Assembly (NCBI GenBank): GCA_030152865.1 | Contig: JASLIW010000054.1 | Coordinates: 1-21,119 of the forward strand | Source of the DNA: Bacteroides sp. | GTDB taxonomy: Bacteria; Bacteroidota; Bacteroidia; Bacteroidales; Bacteroidaceae | Reading direction: 5' to 3' | DNA length: 21,119 nt | Shown: positions 16,327 through 21,119 of the stretch, piece after piece | How positions within the stretch are numbered: the stretch's first letter is position 1 | How the letters are laid out: each line of letters opens with the position of its first letter | Translations under genes and position numbers: made by a program | Notes under the pieces: generated by a model | The model's database searches: none | Seen by the model: only the letters and a program-made list of their open reading frames with translations | Told to the model about the DNA's origin: nothing

Positions 16327-18729
16327 TTAGAATGGATAGCCGACAGCAAAGTGGAAACCTAAGCCATCACTAAACTTTTCTATGTTGTAGTATCCTTTTT
16401 TTGTTGTTTCATAAGGAGCATGCAAAGCAATACCACAGTCTAGGCGAATAACCAAGAAACCAAAGTCATAGCGCAAGCCAAAACCTGTACCTAAAGCTAT
16501 TTGCTTAGGAAACTTAGATAATTTGAACGCTCCATTTTGTCTACTTCTTGTTCCTTTTTCACCTTCTTCACCCTCAGGGTCATCACGCAACAGCCACACA
16601 TTTCCTGCATCCAAAAACAAAGCTCCATGCAAGTCGCCGAACATTCGAAAACGATATTCAGCATTGGCTTCAAAACGGATATCTCCTGTTTGATCAATAA
16701 AGGAGTAGCGATTAGCCTTATCGGGAGCATAGCCTCCTGGACCTATGCTTCGCACGGTAAAGGCACGTATACTATTAGCTCCTCCCACATAAAACTGCTC
16801 ACTATAAGGCGCTATTCGAGAGTTACCATAGGCCCAAATTACTCCACCTGCAATACGTGTGGCTAGAGATTGGTTAGCGCCTAATTTCCAAGTATAACGC
16901 AACTCTGAATTTATTTTTAGAAACTGGGCAAAAGGTGTTCCTAAAAGGTCTTTGCCTTGCTTTGACAGCTTTTCTCCAGCCGCAGCATAGATAAGGGAAG
17001 TTACATTGCCAGAGGAGGTCAAAGTTGTTTGCCACCACAGGTGGTTTTTTTGCCTAAACCGAGATGCATTATCATAGGTATAGGTGTATTCCATAGCGGG
17101 TATAAACTGATTTTGCAAGCTGATATAAAGAGCTGGATTTACTTGTGCTATGGAGTCAAACTCGGCTGTACTACTACGTAAAACATTGAAATTTAAGCGC
17201 AATGGTGTAAAGGAGTGCCGCTGCGTGGTTTTGGGCTGTAAATCATAAGATACCTTTCCTCCAAAAGAGAGCATCCGATAATATTTGGCTCGATTGAGCT
17301 GGTTGGCATAAATTTGGAACATAGTGGATGCAGGGAAACTATATTCGTTTCGATGTAACTTTGGAAAAAACAGTCGAGGAAAGGTTAAAGAGGTGGAGAT
17401 ACCCATCTCATAACTGTTCATCAGGCTTGTGTTTGCACCTTTATTGCCTGTTTGCCACTCGTACGATCCCTTGAGCTGAACATCCCATTTTTCTCCCCCT
17501 CCAAAGACATTTCTTCTGCCTAGAGTAAAAATGGCTCCTGGTCCAACTTGATCATTACTCTTAGAGGTAATGTTTAAATCAATTTCTGCATCCATTGGCA
17601 GATCAAAGGCTGTAATAATATTCAAGTCGAGGGTATCTCCTCTCATATTTGTGTCTCGAGGGGTATACTGTGTTTCAATATGCCTAAAGATACCCACTTC
17701 GCTTAGACGCTCTTGCAAGCGGATGTGTCTGTTTTGGCTATATAGCTTTTTACGTTCTTTTCTCCTCACTGAGTTTTTACGAGAGTATTGGTCTGAGTTT
17801 ACCCAACGGTAGAGCATATTAGGCCTTACCTTTAGCTTGTTGTGATAGTAGATGGCCATGTCTTTATAGTGCATACTATCATTAGGCTGTTCTCCATTTT
17901 TGCCCAAAAGATATACAGTGGTATTACCCATATAGTACTTTTGCTGTGCAGATTTTGGTAGGCCAGGTACAGGGCGCATACGCAGACTGACTTTCCCTTC
18001 TACTAAGGTCGTATCTGCTTGGTATGTCAATAAATCAGGTCTAAAATAGTAGTAACCTAGATTTCTTAACATGCTGTTGATGCGATTGCGCTCTGCATCC
18101 AAGTCAAGCACATTAAACTGATCACCTGCTTGAATACGAGACCAACGAGAAGCATGATTTACGATATTCTGAATAGAGCGTTCAAAACGCTCATAAGTCA
18201 AGGTGTCTACATAATAAGGCTCATTCATTTGAACCTTATAGTGTATTCGAGCTTTCTTTTTATTTCGCTTGTGTGGGATAATATCATAGCTTACCTGTCC
18301 ATTAAAGTAGCCAAAGTCATGCAAGATGTTTGTTCCTATCTTCGCTCGAATATCAGGGTTGACCGTAGATATAAAGACTGGATTGGCAGCAAAAGTATTA
18401 AAGATCCAGCGTCCAAAACCTTTGTTGTATTTCGTGAAGCTATTATAAGTCCATAAGCCCAAAGGGAGTGGAAACCGATACCTTGAGCTTCCAAACAAAC
18501 TGTTGTTGGGGGCTTTGGCCAAAGCGGCATCGAGCTCTTCCATAGCTGTCAGACCTGCACGTGTAGTTGGACTTGCGTCTATATCCATCTTAGTCTGCCC
18601 GATATACAGCACCTCTCCTTGAGGTAGATTCCGTGTAGTAGAACAAGATGCAATCAGTAAGCCAAGTAGAAGCAAGCATACACTTACTCTAAACCTCTTA
18701 TATTTATATGTTGAGCTTTTACTCCTCAT
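16327..18729 (-). CDS. tamL: TamL, lipoprotein TamA/BamA-type Omp85 outer membrane protein
   Basis: An Omp85-superfamily outer membrane protein that partners TamB in envelope biogenesis. Unlike E. coli TamA it has a lipoprotein signal peptide with lipobox IASC (C29), the mark of the Bacteroidota form called TamL. Residues about 30-390 are the periplasmic part with POTRA-like segments (for example around 170-255 and 290-385). The barrel begins near GAIFTLGRRNVFGGGE (398-413). The lid-loop motif reads GGANSIRAF (649-657), with RAF where BamA has RGF/Y. The protein ends in Phe, as outer membrane barrels do. The length of 800 exceeds E. coli TamA (about 577). The start ATG overlaps the tamB stop (ATGA), so translation is probably coupled. 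Confidence 0.88.
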   Translation of the reverse strand: MRSKSSTYKYKRFRVSVCLLLLGLLIASCSTTRNLPQGEVLYIGQTKMDIDASPTTRAGLTAMEELDAALAKAPNNSLFGSSRYRFPLPLGLWTYNSFTKYNKGFGRWIFNTFAANPVFISTVNPDIRAKIGTNILHDFGYFNGQVSYDIIPHKRNKKKARIHYKVQMNEPYYVDTLTYERFERSIQNIVNHASRWSRIQAGDQFNVLDLDAERNRINSMLRNLGYYYFRPDLLTYQADTTLVEGKVSLRMRPVPGLPKSAQQKYYMGNTTVYLLGKNGEQPNDSMHYKDMAIYYHNKLKVRPNMLYRWVNSDQYSRKNSVRRKERKKLYSQNRHIRLQERLSEVGIFRHIETQYTPRDTNMRGDTLDLNIITAFDLPMDAEIDLNITSKSNDQVGPGAIFTLGRRNVFGGGEKWDVQLKGSYEWQTGNKGANTSLMNSYEMGISTSLTFPRLFFPKLHRNEYSFPASTMFQIYANQLNRAKYYRMLSFGGKVSYDLQPKTTQRHSFTPLRLNFNVLRSSTAEFDSIAQVNPALYISLQNQFIPAMEYTYTYDNASRFRQKNHLWWQTTLTSSGNVTSLIYAAAGEKLSKQGKDLLGTPFAQFLKINSELRYTWKLGANQSLATRIAGGVIWAYGNSRIAPYSEQFYVGGANSIRAFTVRSIGPGGYAPDKANRYSFIDQTGDIRFEANAEYRFRMFGDLHGALFLDAGNVWLLRDDPEGEEGEKGTRSRQNGAFKLSKFPKQIALGTGFGLRYDFGFLVIRLDCGIALHAPYETTKKGYYNIEKFSDGLGFHFAVGYPF

Positions 18730-21119
18730 TTATTCTTTTTCTTCTTTTTAAATATGAACAATTCTCCTAGGTTATTGAGTTTTTTCCGTAATACAATACC
18801 CACACCCGTTTCGGTTATTTCTCCTTCTAAGACACTTTCGTAATTCTTGTTGTGGAAAAGACGAACAAAACGTGTTCCTGAAGAATCTAAACGGTACTCC
18901 AAAGATACGTTATCGATGAATGACTCCACATCATTCTGAGCCTCAACTCCTGTCTTAATACGACCACCCAAAACAAGTTGGAAGCGATTATTTAGGAAAC
19001 GCTGAGAGTAACGGAAACTATAATCTACTCTTTTTCCTCCTGCCTCCGACATGTTGTACTCCTCAACACCTACAGAAAAGCTTGCATTTTTTAAGGATGA
19101 ACCCGCTATGGCGTTAATTTGACTCTGCAACACACTATTCAGCGCCATACCCATATCTAGGCCTTGCCCTTTGCCGTCTCCTGCCCCAGCTAGGTACACA
19201 CCCGTTGCCAGCAGTCCAATAGCCTGCTTGCTCCGCTCTTCTTTATCCATAGAGGCTAGTTGATTTTGTATGCTGACATTTTCAGGGGCTCCTACATCAA
19301 AGATAAGCTCTAAATTGTCCAATCTATTTTTTGCTCCTATTATTACGTCAAAATTGACCATGTGTGCATTGCCATCAGCTTCGGTCACTGAAGCACGTAC
19401 TCGGTCTTTGGCTATCAGATTGAGCTTAGGATTATCCACCTTCCCACTCCATTCGATGTAGCTATCATTTGTTATTCTGAACTCCTTAGAGGGTATTACG
19501 GGCAAGGAGTATTTCATAATGCCATCACTCAGGGCATACTTACCCATCAGGAAGAACTCTCCCTGTGGGGTGTATTGTAAGGACAAATCACCACCACCTT
19601 GGAGAGCTATTCGGCTACTCCTATCGGCACTTAAATCAACCTTAAACTGAACAGACGGGTCAATATGAATAGACATAACCATATCTAGACCTCCTAAACT
19701 ATGCGTGATGGTATCTTGTTGCAATTCAGTCGTGTCTCTGAAAGAGGTAAAAGTTACTAGATCACCTAAGCGATCCTGAACAGTCAAAGGTGATTCTGTC
19801 AAGACATAGGTTACATCCGTATTGTCTAATATGGACATATTTCCTTTCATCTTCAGGGCCTCAACAGGTCCTTTAAGGCTAGCATTCACATCTACAAAGA
19901 GTTTGCCATATACTAAGCTCTCTTTGGTTCGCTTGGCATTCAAGAGTGTGTAGTTTGCAGCCTCTAATCTTAGATCAACAATGGGGTTACTAAACTCGGA
20001 GATATCTACCGTACCGTTAATTTTGAAAGGATTATCACTGGTTGTATAGATAGAGAAATCTTTAAAAATAACTTTGCTGTTGACTACAGGAACAGGACGA
20101 TTACTCAAGTAGAATTTGGCCCCAGTCTGTTTGGATTTTATAACTACACTGTCCAATACAAGCTCTCCATTGAGTACTGGCGATTCCATAGACCCTGTTA
20201 TTTCTAAGTATCCATCTATATCGCCTTCTAAGCTAGCTTCTTCATTGGGAAAGAAGGCATTGGCTATGTGCAAGGGAAAATGTTCTAATGTGGCATAAAC
20301 ATGAAGAGAATCCTGATTGTCTATCTTATGGATGATTCCATTTGCAAACAAGACTTCAGAACGATTATGTGTGAGGTACATATCTAAAAGGTCTTTATCA
20401 ACCCCATCTGGCAGCCAAGTTATTCCTAATCCTAAATCACCGATTAGTTTCTTCTCATACTTTAAACTATCTAAAAACAACTCCGTAGATACCTGTAAAG
20501 TGCTATCCTTTTGGATATAGCTCGCTTCAGCAGAGAATAGTCCGTCTAGCTGTGGTAAGAATGGAAACAAACGAGTAACATCATTTAAATCTATCCTTCG
20601 AATATCCACATTCATATTCTGTAACGAGGTGGTGTCTTTATCATTGGAGTACATTTTAAACCCTATGTTCCGATCTTCTTGAAGGTCTATGTCGGAATAG
20701 ATCCTGAAATCATCACGCAAGAATAACCAGTTCTTCTTATCACGGAATTTAAACTTTTTGAAAGCAATTACTGGGTCTTGCGGACTTAAGACAAAGTGTG
20801 TATGCTTATCATGAGGAGTTACTTCTACACCAAGTAACAAGCCCTTAGCTCCTTTACTCCCCTCAAAGTCAAGATCAATTCGTCCACTTGTTTCTGCTAA
20901 GAGTCCCTTGATAAAAGCCCGGAAAGCTGTTTCTTTTTTTGTACCTAGTCCGTCATTTATGGCTCCTGCTTGCCAACGAATACCTGTAGTATCTTGATGT
21001 ATTTCAAATGTTAGCGAATCTACTCGAACGGAGTCCATTTGGAAATCCTGTATACCAGCCCATCCGTTGATACCCCACATGGGGTTAAAGGTGAGATTGG
21101 CTGAAGAGCCTGAATACTT
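18726..21119 (-). CDS. tamB: TamB (translocation and assembly module), partial, 3' part
   Basis: The C-terminal part of a large periplasm-spanning AsmA-like protein that is anchored in the inner membrane and bridges to the outer membrane partner, a family linked to lipid transport and outer membrane protein assembly. About 797 residues are visible, and the frame stays open to the right edge, so the ATG at 21080 is an internal Met and not the start. Repeated short beta-strand segments typical of the groove are seen throughout. The C-terminal TamB (DUF490) domain includes IPSKEFRITNDSYIEWSG and, near the end, VDYSFRYSQRFLNNRFQLVL. The protein ends in a Lys-rich tail. It lies before tamL, the reverse of the E. 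coli tamA-tamB order, with a four-base overlap. Confidence 0.88.
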   Translation of the reverse strand, partial: KYSGSSANLTFNPMWGINGWAGIQDFQMDSVRVDSLTFEIHQDTTGIRWQAGAINDGLGTKKETAFRAFIKGLLAETSGRIDLDFEGSKGAKGLLLGVEVTPHDKHTHFVLSPQDPVIAFKKFKFRDKKNWLFLRDDFRIYSDIDLQEDRNIGFKMYSNDKDTTSLQNMNVDIRRIDLNDVTRLFPFLPQLDGLFSAEASYIQKDSTLQVSTELFLDSLKYEKKLIGDLGLGITWLPDGVDKDLLDMYLTHNRSEVLFANGIIHKIDNQDSLHVYATLEHFPLHIANAFFPNEEASLEGDIDGYLEITGSMESPVLNGELVLDSVVIKSKQTGAKFYLSNRPVPVVNSKVIFKDFSIYTTSDNPFKINGTVDISEFSNPIVDLRLEAANYTLLNAKRTKESLVYGKLFVDVNASLKGPVEALKMKGNMSILDNTDVTYVLTESPLTVQDRLGDLVTFTSFRDTTELQQDTITHSLGGLDMVMSIHIDPSVQFKVDLSADRSSRIALQGGGDLSLQYTPQGEFFLMGKYALSDGIMKYSLPVIPSKEFRITNDSYIEWSGKVDNPKLNLIAKDRVRASVTEADGNAHMVNFDVIIGAKNRLDNLELIFDVGAPENVSIQNQLASMDKEERSKQAIGLLATGVYLAGAGDGKGQGLDMGMALNSVLQSQINAIAGSSLKNASFSVGVEEYNMSEAGGKRVDYSFRYSQRFLNNRFQLVLGGRIKTGVEAQNDVESFIDNVSLEYRLDSSGTRFVRLFHNKNYESVLEGEITETGVGIVLRKKLNNLGELFIFKKKKKNK

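Noticed and set aside
16283..16330. Possible terminator after tamL (TGGG, T-rich loop, CCCA)
   Set aside because: The stem is only four pairs and there is no T run after it on the minus strand.
16497..18530. Small ORFs on both strands within tamL
   Set aside because: Out-of-frame shadows of the 800-residue tamL frame; no support for separate genes.
3109..18729. The same R-S-K-S residues at the start of GldH, TamL and RodA
   Set aside because: Short positively charged N-termini before a membrane or signal segment are common; the codons differ and the match is best seen as coincidence.

Overview
The window looks like a chromosomal core region of a member of the Bacteroidota, most likely order Bacteroidales. 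Several things point there: the gliding-type lipoprotein GldH next to a PSP1-domain protein, a TamL-type lipoprotein Omp85 with its TamB partner, a lipoprotein M13 metallopeptidase, a fused purH leading into the mre cluster, weak Shine-Dalgarno signals, and promoter-like boxes of the TAnnTTTG type. Base composition is AT-rich throughout. A Porphyromonas-like or related lineage is plausible, but the sequence read by eye does not settle the genus.

Layout. Positions 1-684 hold no gene. The left part has three spaced minus-strand Bacteroidota-type promoter boxes firing out of the window, and the right part leads into a plus-strand unit: holB (685-1794), ricT/PSP1 (1800-3119) and gldH (true start GTG 3109, end 3570). 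This unit meets a minus-strand unit head-on, and the stop codons of gldH and rodA overlap. The minus-strand unit, read from right to left, is purH, mreB, mreC, mreD, PBP2 and rodA (10883 to 3567), and most junctions overlap or are close. Further right are a GTG-started ABC-F ATPase and a secreted M13 peptidase (15051 to 11032), ended by a strong intrinsic terminator. Next come a single sugar-nucleotidyltransferase-like gene with its own perfect-hairpin terminator, then tamL and the 3' part of tamB, which runs off the right edge.

How the genes work together. The mreBCD-PBP2-RodA set is the elongasome, which makes lateral-wall peptidoglycan. TamB and TamL form an inner-to-outer membrane bridge used in envelope biogenesis. 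GldH and the M13 peptidase are envelope lipoproteins. HolB (clamp loader), PurH (last two steps of IMP synthesis) and ABC-F (ribosome-associated ATPase) are housekeeping. The window is therefore rich in cell-envelope genes but otherwise ordinary. I found no mobile element, CRISPR array, tRNA, rRNA, or defence system, and no convincing new multi-gene system. The points most worth checking are the tandem outward promoters at the left edge, the long basic tail of the RicT homologue, the enlarged RodA, the unusual signature of the nucleotidyltransferase, and the tamB-before-tamL order.
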